Positions 10,235 through 19,120 of a DNA stretch of 64,000 nucleotides are shown one piece after another. Origin of the DNA: Stieleria sedimenti (GTDB lineage: Bacteria > Planctomycetota > Planctomycetia > Pirellulales > Pirellulaceae); NCBI RefSeq assembly GCF_025060895.1, contig NZ_JANZKV010000062.1:23604-87603 (forward strand). Direction: 5' to 3'. The notes under the pieces were generated by a model. The model saw nothing but the letters and a program-made list of their open reading frames with translations, ran no database searches and was not told the origin of the DNA. The position numbers were made by a program, and so were the translations under genes. Within the stretch, counting starts at the first letter, position 1, and each line of letters opens with the position of its first letter.

Positions 10235-11605
10235 TTAACGACGCGGCTGGACGTCCCCTTCCCACCACTGAAGCAAGTGCTCGAGCCGCTCCAATTCTTG
10301 GGGACGCGACGATGCAAGGTCGTTGGTTTCGCCAAGATCGCTCTCAAGATTATACATCCATTGTGCCGTGTTCGTGCCCTCGCGCTTGCGGACCAATTTT
10401 AGATCGCCGTCCCGCACCGCAGTCCAAGTCCTGTTGCCACGGCGGCCGCGCCAAAACAACGTCCGCGGAATGTCGTCGCGTTGCTCGGCGACGTGCGACA
10501 GAAGATCGATTCCCTCCAGCTTGCGACCCGGAACATCAGCCCCCGCCAACGTCAGAATCGATCGCGTCAAATCAAACGTGACGCAAACCTGGTCGCTGAC
10601 CGTCCCGGCGGCAATTTGATCGGGCCAGCGGACAATCAGCGGCACGCGAATCCCGCCTTCATACGTCGTGCCCTTGCTGCCGCGGAGTGGCCCCATGTTC
10701 CCCGCGCCGGCGAAGCCTCCATTGTCGGAGACGAAGATGACGACGGTGTTGTCGGCGACGCCCGATTCCTCAAGCGTCGTCAGAATCCTGCCGACTTCCG
10801 AATCGAGATCCTCCAACATCCCGACGTACGCCGGTGGATCGAACGCCATCCAATTCTCTTCCGTGACAACCTTGTCTTTGTCGTCCGGACCTTGATAGGG
10901 AAAGTGCGGACACTCATGCGAGACATAGGCGAAGAACGGCTGGTCTTTGTGACGCTTGATAAAATCGATGCTGTCATCGGTGATCAAGTGCGTCATGTAG
11001 CCATCGCGTTCGATCGGCTGCCGACCACGGAACAACACCTGCAAGTCGCTGAGTTCGCGATGGTTGAAGTAGTGGACGTTGCCGCCCAAGTATCCGACGA
11101 ACTCGTCCCAGCCGTACTGCATCGGATTGAACTTGGGTTCGTATCCCAAGTGCCATTTGCCGAAAATGCCACAACGGTAGCCGGCCGGCTTGAGCAGCGC
11201 CGGCAGAACGGCATCTTCGACCGGCAGCCCCAACTCATGTTGTTCGGCCAAACGGATTGCATCGTCGTAGCGTCCCACATTCCCGGTTCCGATCGCACAC
11301 TCCAGGCCGCCCACCCGCTGTTGATAACGTCCGGTCAACAACGCCGTCCGAGTCGGGCTGCACTCGGGCCCATTGGAATAGTGCTGCGTGAAGCGAACCC
11401 CTTGCTTTGCCAAGGCATCAATGTTCGGCGTCTTGGCGACCGGGTGACCGTAACACCCCAGATCACCGTATCCCAAATCATCGGCAAGAATCAAAACCAC
11501 GTTGGGACGCTCCGTCGACTCGGCCCCAGCGACGTCTGAATGAAGGGCCTGAGTCAGGAGTGCTGCAAACGCCGAGCAGACGAATGCGGTGACTCTCTTT
11601 CGCAT
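10235..11605 (-). CDS. Secreted sulfatase (arylsulfatase family)
   Basis: Type I formylglycine sulfatase, about 456 residues, hydrolysing sulfate esters, probably on sulfated glycans. It has a signal peptide (about 1-28, MRKRVTAFVCSAFAALL), metal-binding NVVLILADDLGYGDLGCYG, and the formylglycine motif CSPTR starting at residue 82, continuing TALLTGRYQQR. HLGYEPKFNP, SHECPHFPYQ and VVIFVSDNGGFAGAG supply later active-site elements. The ATG at 11605 is chosen because it begins the signal peptide; the 32 residues upstream in the open frame are Arg/Cys-rich and unlike a leader. Activation requires a formylglycine-generating enzyme, not seen in this window. It is followed closely by the FMN glutamate synthase-like gene. 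Confidence 0.92.
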   Translation of the reverse strand: MRKRVTAFVCSAFAALLTQALHSDVAGAESTERPNVVLILADDLGYGDLGCYGHPVAKTPNIDALAKQGVRFTQHYSNGPECSPTRTALLTGRYQQRVGGLECAIGTGNVGRYDDAIRLAEQHELGLPVEDAVLPALLKPAGYRCGIFGKWHLGYEPKFNPMQYGWDEFVGYLGGNVHYFNHRELSDLQVLFRGRQPIERDGYMTHLITDDSIDFIKRHKDQPFFAYVSHECPHFPYQGPDDKDKVVTEENWMAFDPPAYVGMLEDLDSEVGRILTTLEESGVADNTVVIFVSDNGGFAGAGNMGPLRGSKGTTYEGGIRVPLIVRWPDQIAAGTVSDQVCVTFDLTRSILTLAGADVPGRKLEGIDLLSHVAEQRDDIPRTLFWRGRRGNRTWTAVRDGDLKLVRKREGTNTAQWMYNLESDLGETNDLASSRPQELERLEHLLQWWEGDVQPRR

Positions 11606-11994
11606 CTGACGCCGGCATGATCGGCGGCATGGTCGGCGGCAACCGGTCATTCGGGTACGGGGCATCGTTGCGGCAAGAAACTGAATCATGTTGAAGTCCA
11701 TCGGTTGGAAAGCGGACGCTCGGCGTTCGTTTCAAACCCGAGCACAACGACCCGAGCACAACGAGACGCCCGTACTGGCAGCCTCTTTCGCAGACGTTTC
11801 TCGTTTTCCGATACAATGTGATCAATCAAGTTGGTTCGACCTTCACAAACGGATCATCGCTGCGAATCAGCATCGTACGCCTTTGACGCTCGAACTGCTA
11901 CACGCAGCCATCGCCACCGCCGACAAAGTTTGAATCACGTGCAACAGCGAAAAGCGACGCGTCACCTCATCCGCTGCACCGCTCGCACGACGCT

Positions 11995-12133
11995 ACGCTG
12001 TGAAGCATTGATTCCCCGCGTTTGACGAGGTGTTCGCGGCAGAGCGTTTCTTGTTAGCGGAAGGCCGCGAGCCTCTCCGGTCTTTCAAGGTGGCTTCGCT
12101 GCGAAACCGGACGGCTCGCGGTCTGTCGTTTTA
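11995..12133. repeat. Family A palindromic repeat (diverged copy)
   Basis: It begins acgctgtgaagcatt like the full copies. Inner arms near 12056-12081 and 12106-12128 carry gcgagcctctccggt and accggacggctcgcgg. It is more diverged than the 3.1 and 7.5 kb copies. It lies in the roughly 800-base gap (11606-12405) between the divergent sulfatase and XylR-type genes. The remainder of that gap shows no convincing gene; the 12-mer atcgacaggccg at 12223 recurs at 60.1 kb. Confidence 0.6.
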
Positions 12134-12405
12134 AGCCCGCACGCGTTGGCAAGGGGCCACGCGGCGCCCCTTGCTCACGCGTCGGGCTGGCATGATCACG
12201 TTGATTTCGGAACATCGACCAAATCGACAGGCCGCTCGCGCCGTTCCGCTAACATCTTCGTCGCCAAGCCGGTGGCGGGCTTGAAATTTGCGACTCGCGT
12301 GTGTTTCTGGTAGCCTTCCGAATCCAGCGGCATTTTGCAAAACCTTGTCTTCGGCTCAAATGATTTGCGACACGCGATCAGCCGTTCGTGACTCGCCCAA
12401 GTGGA

Positions 12406-13638
12406 ATGCAACAGGCAGCAGCAGTGAAGTCAACAAAACGGCCCCGAATCGCACTCCTCGTCGAAGCGTCGCGCGCCTACGGACGTGAACTACTTCGCGG
12501 CGTGGCGTTGTTCTCGCGGACGCGTGTGGAGTGGTCGTTGCTGCATCAAGAGATGACGCTGGATTCGGCGATTCCGGATTGGATTTTTAGCTCGCGGATC
12601 GACGGCGTGATTGCCCGCGTGGACTGGCACACGATTGAACCGCTGCGTCAATTGCGAGTGCCGATCATTGATGTCCGCTGCAACCGAAAATTCACCGGCG
12701 TGCCGCAAGTCGAAACGGACAACCAACGTGTCGCCGAAATGGCGTTCTCGCATTTATGGGAGCGTGGCTTTCGACGATTCGCGTTCTGTGGGTTTCGATT
12801 CGCCACGTATTCCGACGCCCGACTGGCCGCGTTTCAAACCTTGGTCGATGCCTCGGAATGCCCTTTCGATGTCTACCAATCCCCCGGCGTCCCCGGCACC
12901 ACGTTGACCCAACTGGAAGAAGCGGGTGTGCTGGAATTGGAATCGTTGGCAAAGTGGTTATCGACGCTTTCGCGACCGACCGGACTGTTGGTCTGCAATG
13001 ACATTCGCGGACAACAGGTGCTCAACGCTTGCCGGCTGTCCAATATTGCCGTCCCCGATGACCTGGGGGTGATCGGCGTCGATGACGACGACGCGATCTG
13101 CCTGCTGTGTGACCCGCCGCTGTCGAGTGTCCGTCCCAATGCGGAACAGGTCGGATATCGGGCCGCCGAAATTTTGCAACAGATGATGCATGGCTTGCTG
13201 CCAGAAAATGAGATCGAGTACGTTCCGCCGATTTCGGTCTCCGAACGTCTTTCGACAAAAGTCGTGGCCGTGGACGATGTCGAAATCGCCCGAGTGTGCA
13301 GATTCATTCGACAAAACGCCTGTTCGGGAATTAACGTGGGCGACGTCGCCGAGTTCACGTCCCTCTCTCGTCGTCAATTGGAGCGGAGGTTCCGGGACGT
13401 TTTGGGGCGAACACCACACCAGCAGATCACGATCACGCAATTGGAACGCGTCAAGCAGTTGCTGTTGGAGACGGACATGACGCTGGAGCAAATCGCAGCG
13501 AAAACGGGTTACAGTCATAAAGAATGTCTGGGGGCAGTTTTCAAACGCGAGACCGGTGAGTCACCCGGCGAGTTTCGATCGAAACAAGCCAATCGCGATC
13601 ACCCCCAAACGCCGACCGTCTCTTCAAAAAACCGTTAG
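12406..13638 (+). CDS. XylR-type AraC family transcriptional regulator
   Basis: Sugar-responsive transcription factor with an N-terminal LacI/GalR-like periplasmic-binding fold and a C-terminal AraC helix-turn-helix pair, the layout of E. coli XylR. About 410 residues. The sensor part shows RIALLVEASRAYGRELLRGV at its start, DGVIARVDW and LLVCNDIRGQQVLNACR, then DDLGVIGVDDDDAICLLCDP, hallmark ligand-domain segments. The HTH part (about 295-400) has VGDVAEFTSLSRRQLERRF and LEQIAAKTGYSHKECLGAVF. ATG 12406 is preferred over an upstream GTG at 12388. It lies directly before the beta-helix gene (58-nt gap) and heads the run of secreted degradative genes, so it probably controls them in response to a released sugar. 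The ligand is unknown. Confidence 0.9.
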   Translation: MQQAAAVKSTKRPRIALLVEASRAYGRELLRGVALFSRTRVEWSLLHQEMTLDSAIPDWIFSSRIDGVIARVDWHTIEPLRQLRVPIIDVRCNRKFTGVPQVETDNQRVAEMAFSHLWERGFRRFAFCGFRFATYSDARLAAFQTLVDASECPFDVYQSPGVPGTTLTQLEEAGVLELESLAKWLSTLSRPTGLLVCNDIRGQQVLNACRLSNIAVPDDLGVIGVDDDDAICLLCDPPLSSVRPNAEQVGYRAAEILQQMMHGLLPENEIEYVPPISVSERLSTKVVAVDDVEIARVCRFIRQNACSGINVGDVAEFTSLSRRQLERRFRDVLGRTPHQQITITQLERVKQLLLETDMTLEQIAAKTGYSHKECLGAVFKRETGESPGEFRSKQANRDHPQTPTVSSKNR

Positions 13639-13696
13639 AGCGGTTGTCCTACGGTTGCCACCTTTCCGTCTGATCCCCCGTTCACGATTCGTTCCC

Positions 13697-16612
13697 ATGC
13701 TCCGGTCTTTCTTGATTCTGATCTGCTTCGCCGCAAGTGTCACCTCTTCGCAGGCCCTCGACATCTTCGTCAGTCCCGCGGGCGACGACGCCAATGACGG
13801 CTCGGCCGCCGCTCCGGTGGCGACGCTCGGTCGGGCACAGGTGCTCGCTCGGCAATCGGCCGGAACCGACCCCGTGACGGTCTCCGTCGCGGACGGCGTC
13901 TACTACCTGCCCGAGACACTCACGTTCACCCCCGCCGACTCCGGTGCCCCCGATCGACCGGTCATCTACCGTGCGGAAAACGAAGGCAAAGCCGTGCTCA
14001 GCGGTGGGACAATGCTCGACCTGCAATGGCAACCTTTCCGCGACGGAATTTTCGTGGCAACCACCGAACCGGGGCTGGCGATCGACCAGCTGTTCCTGGC
14101 CGGACGCCAACAACGGATGGCACGCTATCCGAACTATGACGCCGGCAAAAAGACCGCAGCCTATCAAGGGTATGCCGCCGATGCGTTCTCCAAACAACGC
14201 GCCAGCGGTTGGGCCGACCCCACCGGCGGGTTCATTCACGCCATGCACCGGGCCCGCTGGGGAGGATACCACTACCGGATCACCGGTAAGGACTCCGATG
14301 GCGAAGTGACCTATGAAGGTGGCTGGCAAAACAACCGCCAAATGGGCATGCACAACGACTTTCGCATGGTCGAAAACATCTTCGAAGAATTGGACGCGGC
14401 CGGCGAATGGTATCACGACGCCGGCGCGAACCGCCTGTACTTCATGCCTCCCCCTGGCGTGGATTTGAGCCGAGCGAAGGTCGAAGTGGTGCGACTGCGA
14501 CACCTGATCGAATTCAACGGCTCCGCCGACAACCCCGTGCGGTTCATTGCCCTAAAGGGATTCGTCGTTCGGCATGCCGCGCGGACCTTCCTGGAAACCA
14601 AAGAACCGATGCTGCGGTCGGATTGGACGATCTATCGCGGCGGCGCCGTTTTGCTCTCCGGCACCGAGGACGTCCAGCTGTTGGACACCGAATTTGATCA
14701 GGTCGGCGGCAATGCGATCTTTGTCAGCCGTTTCAATCGCCGTGTGGTCGTCAAGGGTTGCCACATCCACGACTGCGGCGCCAGCGGTGTTTGTTTTGTG
14801 GGTGACCCCGACGCCGTTCGCGATCCGCTATTCGAATACCGTCAAAAGAACGATCTGAGCAAGGTCGACCGTACTCCGGGGCCGAAGTCGAACCGGTACC
14901 CGGCCGACTGCGTCGTCGAAGACTGCTTGATTCATGGGATCGGCCGAGTCGAACGCCAACCGGCCGGAGTTCAAATCACGATGGCACAAGGCATCACGGT
15001 TCGCGATTGCTCGATCTATGATTGCGCCCGCGCCGGCATCAACATCGGGGACGGTGCCTGGGGCGGCCACCTGATCGAACGCTGCGATGTCTTCGACACT
15101 GTGCAAGAAACCCACGACCACGGCTCGTTCAACTCCTGGGGACGAGACCGTTTTTGGAGCAGCGACCGGAACGCCAGTCAACAAATCATCGACCAGGAAC
15201 CGCAGTTCCCGTTCTTGGACGCCGTCGAGACGACCGTGATTCGCAACAGCCGCTGGCGCTGTGATCATGGTTGGGACATCGACCTGGATGACGGATCTTC
15301 CAACTACGACATTTACAACAATCTGATGCTTTCGGGCGGCTTGAAGTTTCGTGAAGGCTTTCGGCGTCGAGCCTGGAACAACATCACCGTCAACAACGGC
15401 CTGCACCCGCACGTTTGGTACAACAACAGCGGCGACGAAGTGTTCAGCAACATCTTCATGGCCGCACCACAGGGTGTTCGCGCCCCGACGGAGACCGCCA
15501 AGGGAAAACGGGTCGATCGCAACCTCTATTTCTCGCACGCCCCGGCAATGAAAGATCGCTACGCCGACTTTGGATGGGACCGTCATTCCATCGTCGCCGA
15601 TCCCAGGTTCATCGATCCGGCGAGCGGTGATTTCCGTGTCCAGCCAAATTCGCCAGCCTTTGACATCGGTTTCGAAAACTTCGCGATGGATCAGTTCGGC
15701 GTCAAGAAACCTTCGCTGAAACAGATCGCCGAAACGCCCGAGATCCCGGCTGTGGAGGTCAAAGGCGAAACGCCAACGCCCCGATCCGCTCGCCGGCCTG
15801 TCGCAACGCCGCAGCCGTCGTTCTGGCTGGGGGCTCGGGTAAGCGACTTGAAAGGTTCCGAATTTTCCGCCTATGGAGTGTCCCAAGAAGAGGGCGGTGT
15901 CACGGTGACAGAAATCAAGCCCGACAGCGACGCCGCCGGCGCGGGACTGACCGAGGGAGACTTGATTCAAGGCATCAACGCAACGCCGGTCAAGCAGGTC
16001 TCCGGTTTGCTCTCGGCCTACCAACAAGTCGGCGACGCAGCGTTGAACGTGAAAGTCATTCGAAACCAGCAGCCCGTGATACTGTCGCTTCAGAACGCAC
16101 CCCGCATCGTGATGGAATCCGCGGGGACTGCCGAAGACTTTGCAACACTGGCGCTGACAGGAAGACCATCGGGCAAGGTCGACGCCAACCCTTTGCCCCG
16201 CAACGAACCGCCGGCAACGCTGATCGATGGCAAACTGCGACAAAGCTACGGCCCGGTTTTCGCCAACGGCGTGACCACCGGAGCCTATCGCTTGGACCTC
16301 GGTGAATCAAACGACATCTCTTCGATCACCAGCTGGTCGACGAACTTCAATGGGGTCCGCGGCCCACAGAAGCTGACGCTTTACGGAAGCGATTCATCAA
16401 CCGACCCCGGTTGGGATGTTTCGGACCGTTCCAAGTTCACGCCGCTGACCTCGATCGATACCCGTCGCGCGACACAGGATGTGTTCCATGCCGTTGCGTT
16501 GCGATCCGCGCCGGGACAGTCCCTGGGAAAATTCCGCTGGATCATCTGGAGTGTCCAGCCGGTGACCGATCGAGCGGAAAACACCGCGTTCCAAGAATTG
16601 CGTGCGCAATGA
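13697..16612 (+). CDS. Secreted right-handed parallel beta-helix protein with PDZ domain
   Basis: Exported protein of about 971 residues with three parts. After a signal peptide (about 1-21, ends SSQALD) comes a pectate-lyase-like right-handed beta-helix (about 22-670). It opens with IFVSPAGDDANDGSAAAP, typical of planctomycete helix proteins, and includes HIHDCGASGVCFVGDPD and THDHGSFNSWGRDRFW. A PDZ domain follows near 705-795 (YGVSQEEGGVTVTEIKPDS, AGLTEGDLIQGIN). The C-terminal 150 residues form a discoidin-like module (GAYRLDLGESNDISSI). It probably binds or cleaves an acidic polysaccharide outside the cytoplasm. ATG 13697 starts the signal peptide; longer in-frame starts overlap the regulator gene. 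The PDZ addition is unusual for a glycan-active helix and may tether it to other envelope proteins. Confidence 0.8.
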   Translation: MLRSFLILICFAASVTSSQALDIFVSPAGDDANDGSAAAPVATLGRAQVLARQSAGTDPVTVSVADGVYYLPETLTFTPADSGAPDRPVIYRAENEGKAVLSGGTMLDLQWQPFRDGIFVATTEPGLAIDQLFLAGRQQRMARYPNYDAGKKTAAYQGYAADAFSKQRASGWADPTGGFIHAMHRARWGGYHYRITGKDSDGEVTYEGGWQNNRQMGMHNDFRMVENIFEELDAAGEWYHDAGANRLYFMPPPGVDLSRAKVEVVRLRHLIEFNGSADNPVRFIALKGFVVRHAARTFLETKEPMLRSDWTIYRGGAVLLSGTEDVQLLDTEFDQVGGNAIFVSRFNRRVVVKGCHIHDCGASGVCFVGDPDAVRDPLFEYRQKNDLSKVDRTPGPKSNRYPADCVVEDCLIHGIGRVERQPAGVQITMAQGITVRDCSIYDCARAGINIGDGAWGGHLIERCDVFDTVQETHDHGSFNSWGRDRFWSSDRNASQQIIDQEPQFPFLDAVETTVIRNSRWRCDHGWDIDLDDGSSNYDIYNNLMLSGGLKFREGFRRRAWNNITVNNGLHPHVWYNNSGDEVFSNIFMAAPQGVRAPTETAKGKRVDRNLYFSHAPAMKDRYADFGWDRHSIVADPRFIDPASGDFRVQPNSPAFDIGFENFAMDQFGVKKPSLKQIAETPEIPAVEVKGETPTPRSARRPVATPQPSFWLGARVSDLKGSEFSAYGVSQEEGGVTVTEIKPDSDAAGAGLTEGDLIQGINATPVKQVSGLLSAYQQVGDAALNVKVIRNQQPVILSLQNAPRIVMESAGTAEDFATLALTGRPSGKVDANPLPRNEPPATLIDGKLRQSYGPVFANGVTTGAYRLDLGESNDISSITSWSTNFNGVRGPQKLTLYGSDSSTDPGWDVSDRSKFTPLTSIDTRRATQDVFHAVALRSAPGQSLGKFRWIIWSVQPVTDRAENTAFQELRAQ

Positions 16613-16619
16613 GCGTGTT

Positions 16620-16859
16620 CGTAGCGTCAGCTTCCGGCTCGCCAGTGCCGTAAGCTCCCAGCTTGCGAGTGCCGTAAGCTCCCAGCTTGCGGGTGGCGTA
16701 CGCTTCCAGCTTGCGAGTGCCGTAAGCTCCCAGCTTGCGAGTGGCGTAAGCTTCCAGCTTGCGGGTGCCGTAAGCTTCCAGCTTGCGAGTGGCGTAAGCT
16801 TCCAGCTTGCGAGTGCCGCAAGCTTCCAGCTTGCGAGTGCCGTAAGCTTCCAGCTTGCG
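16620..16859. repeat. Ten-unit 24-bp tandem repeat array
   Basis: Consecutive 24-bp units of the form agtgccgtaagcttccagcttgcg: nine close copies from 16644 to 16859 and one degenerate unit at 16620-16643. Units differ only at a few positions (agt/ggt, gcc/ggc, tcc/ccc). Each unit contains the partial palindrome aagct..agctt. Because 24 is a multiple of three, frames stay open through the array on both strands (octapeptide RKLEAYGT on minus), but no start or family signal supports translation. It fills the gap after the beta-helix gene; the rest, to 17071, shows nothing else. Confidence 0.9.
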
Positions 16860-17071
16860 AGTGCAGCACTCGCGATTGCGGAGCAATCGCGGGTGGCAAG
16901 CAGGATGCTTACCCCACTTTTCTGAGCCGCGGACATCTCCGTGTCGCAAATCCTTCGCCGTCCGACGCAGCGGTTGATTGACTTTCACCCGCCATTGAAA
17001 GATGTTGTGTGGTGACACTCCCGATTCGAGGGTCTCCCCCAACCCTCGCCCTCCGGCACCGGCCCCGCCCC

Positions 17072-18988
17072 ATGCTCCGCGTTTTGAACCTCCAGGGTTG
17101 CACCGTTCTCCTGGCGCTCCTGCTTTCCATCGCCGCCAGTGGCGCAGTGTCGGCTGAAGCTCCCGACACTCTGCCGGCGTTACAGAACAACAAGGCGCCC
17201 GAGAATCTGGACGAGATGTGGTCGGGGTTTGATCCACGCGAGGAACCCTTGGACGTTGAACTGCTTCATCAGTGGGAAGAGGACGGTGTCGTGCTGCGAG
17301 TCGTGCGTTTTCGCATCGGCATCTTCAAGGGCCGGAAAGCAACGCTGGCCGCCGTGTACGGCTTCCCGCAAGGCGCCACCGACGTGCCCGGCCTGGTGCA
17401 GATCCATGGCGGCGGCCAATACGCTGACTACAAGGCCTGTTTGACCAATGCCAAACGCGGCTACGCGACGGTGTCGATCGCTTGGGCGGGCCGAATCTCC
17501 GCGCCCCAATACCGCGTCGGTCCCGATCAAGTCAAATTGTTTTGGGATCAAGAAACCGACGCACCCGATTTTAAACCGACGACGGACTGGGGCGCCGTCG
17601 ACGGCTATCACGCTCCCTCACGAAATGCGGGCAATCAATTCCCAAGCGGCAAAGCGGCTCCGTGGACGCTGGATCCCGTCGAATCGCCTCGCAACAGCGG
17701 TTGGTTCCTCTGCGCAGTGGCGGCCAGACGGGCACTGACGTTTCTGGAGCAACAACCGGAAGTCGACCCGGAACGACTGGGAGTCTACGGCCACTCGATG
17801 GGCGGCAAACTCACCGTGCTCACCGCGATCGACGACCGAGTCCAAGCCGCCGCTCCTTCGTGCGGTGGAATCAGCGATCGCTACAACGATAGCGAATTGT
17901 TTCGCAACACGCTGGGTGACGACGTCAGTCTGGCGCACCTCACGTGTCCGATTCTTTTCCTGAGCCCGGCCAATGATTTCCATGGTCGAATCGGCGATCT
18001 GCCCAGAGCGGTCGAGGAGATCCAAAGCCGACAGTGGCGCGTGACCTGTTCTCCGCACCACAACCACCAAGACACCGCACCCTATGAAGCGGCCACGCTG
18101 CTCTGGTTCGACCAACATCTTAAGCACAGTTTCGTGTTCCCTGCGACACCCGCGACGAATCTCACCTTGCAGACGTCCGACGGCATCCCCACCATCCGCA
18201 TCGACGCCGATACAAGTTTGCCGATCGAGTCGGTGGACGTCTTTTACTCCCAAGACGGAAAGCCGAACGAGACCCCGCGTGATCGAGACGACGTGGTCCA
18301 TCGCTTTTGGCATCACGTCGCGGCGAAGCGTCAGGAGAAATCGTGGACCGGATCGCTACCGATCTCCAGCACAGAAAAACCACTGTGGGTTTACGCCAAT
18401 GTGACCTACACGCTGCCAAAACCAGTCGAAGGTGCCGGCTATTACTATCGGCAGTACCGCAGCGAAACGATCAACCTGTCGTCTTTGCTGCTGACCGTCC
18501 CTCCGCAACAACTCCAGCAATCCGGCGTCACGCCGACACAACAACCCCAAACCGTCATCGATGACTTCGCCGGCGACTGGCAGAAAGAATGGTTTACCTA
18601 TCGGCCGGACGAATGGCCGCTCACCACGAACAAACTGAACGCGGACATCTATCACGCGCCGCCGGATGCGGTGTTGGCCGTTGACGTGAAAGCGGATCAG
18701 GGAAACACCTTGGTGGTGCGGATCGACGACCATGCCGCCGAAGTCGATTTGGACGGCGGTGATGCATGGCAACCCGTTGTGCTCACTCCGGCAAACTTTC
18801 GCGATGGAGCAGACGACCCCTTGGCCGGCTGGGAAAACATCCGGCAGTTGGAATTATCGGCGACGGAGCGATTGCAATCGGGACAACGCCGCGACCCGAA
18901 GACTCGCATCGTGGGCGGCCAATGGAAAGGACCACCGCCGCAGTTCCGGAATCTGCGTTGGGTCTCGAAAGAGGTCGACGTCCTTTGA
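17072..18988 (+). CDS. Secreted alpha/beta hydrolase (acetylxylan esterase / prolyl-oligopeptidase-like)
   Basis: Exported serine hydrolase of about 638 residues. A signal peptide (about 1-29) is followed by an alpha/beta-hydrolase core: GLVQIHGGGQYADYKAC supplies the oxyanion region, and the nucleophile elbow is GHSMGGK near residue 240. CPILFLSPANDFHG and a histidine in the HHNHQDTAPYEA region complete the likely Ser-Asp-His triad. The C-terminal 150 residues (VIDDFAGDWQKEWFTY onward) look like a beta-sandwich carbohydrate-binding module. ATG 17072 is chosen for the signal peptide. Between a beta-helix protein and a sulfatase, deacetylation or other ester removal on a polysaccharide is the best guess; peptidase activity is not excluded. 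Confidence 0.75.
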   Translation: MLRVLNLQGCTVLLALLLSIAASGAVSAEAPDTLPALQNNKAPENLDEMWSGFDPREEPLDVELLHQWEEDGVVLRVVRFRIGIFKGRKATLAAVYGFPQGATDVPGLVQIHGGGQYADYKACLTNAKRGYATVSIAWAGRISAPQYRVGPDQVKLFWDQETDAPDFKPTTDWGAVDGYHAPSRNAGNQFPSGKAAPWTLDPVESPRNSGWFLCAVAARRALTFLEQQPEVDPERLGVYGHSMGGKLTVLTAIDDRVQAAAPSCGGISDRYNDSELFRNTLGDDVSLAHLTCPILFLSPANDFHGRIGDLPRAVEEIQSRQWRVTCSPHHNHQDTAPYEAATLLWFDQHLKHSFVFPATPATNLTLQTSDGIPTIRIDADTSLPIESVDVFYSQDGKPNETPRDRDDVVHRFWHHVAAKRQEKSWTGSLPISSTEKPLWVYANVTYTLPKPVEGAGYYYRQYRSETINLSSLLLTVPPQQLQQSGVTPTQQPQTVIDDFAGDWQKEWFTYRPDEWPLTTNKLNADIYHAPPDAVLAVDVKADQGNTLVVRIDDHAAEVDLDGGDAWQPVVLTPANFRDGADDPLAGWENIRQLELSATERLQSGQRRDPKTRIVGGQWKGPPPQFRNLRWVSKEVDVL

Positions 18989-18991
18989 CGC

Positions 18992-19036
18992 AGCGACGAT
19001 CGGCAGAGCGACGATCGGCAGAGCGACGATCGGCAG
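18992..19036. repeat. Three perfect copies of a 15-bp tandem repeat
   Basis: The unit agcgacgatcggcag occurs three times in a row directly after the hydrolase stop codon, in the 132-bp gap before the sulfatase. It has no coding role. It may be a slippage-prone microsatellite. Confidence 0.85.
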
Positions 19037-19120
19037 ACTGTGTAAAACACAACGAATCCACCTTCACCCACTACAATTCATTTCAACAAAATTCGCCAAA
19101 CGAACCTCCAAGTCGAAACC

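Noticed and set aside
11688-11933. 81-codon plus-strand frame upstream of the divergent sulfatase
   Set aside because: No ribosome-binding site, no recognisable family, and composition typical of non-coding high-GC sequence.
12196-12333. Short minus-strand frame reading ANFKPATGLATKMLAERRER upstream of the XylR-type gene
   Set aside because: Its amino-acid make-up looks somewhat protein-like, but it is about 45 codons, has no ribosome-binding site or family, and overlaps a region with repeat motifs; not enough to call a gene.
14828-16243. 471-codon minus-strand frame opposite the beta-helix gene
   Set aside because: Antisense shadow of a high-GC gene; no start context and no motifs.
16542-17237. 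231-codon minus-strand frame with repeated RKLEAYGT octapeptides
   Set aside because: It is produced by the 24-bp array having a length divisible by three; equally open frames exist on the plus strand, there is no plausible start, and the non-repeat ends show no family.
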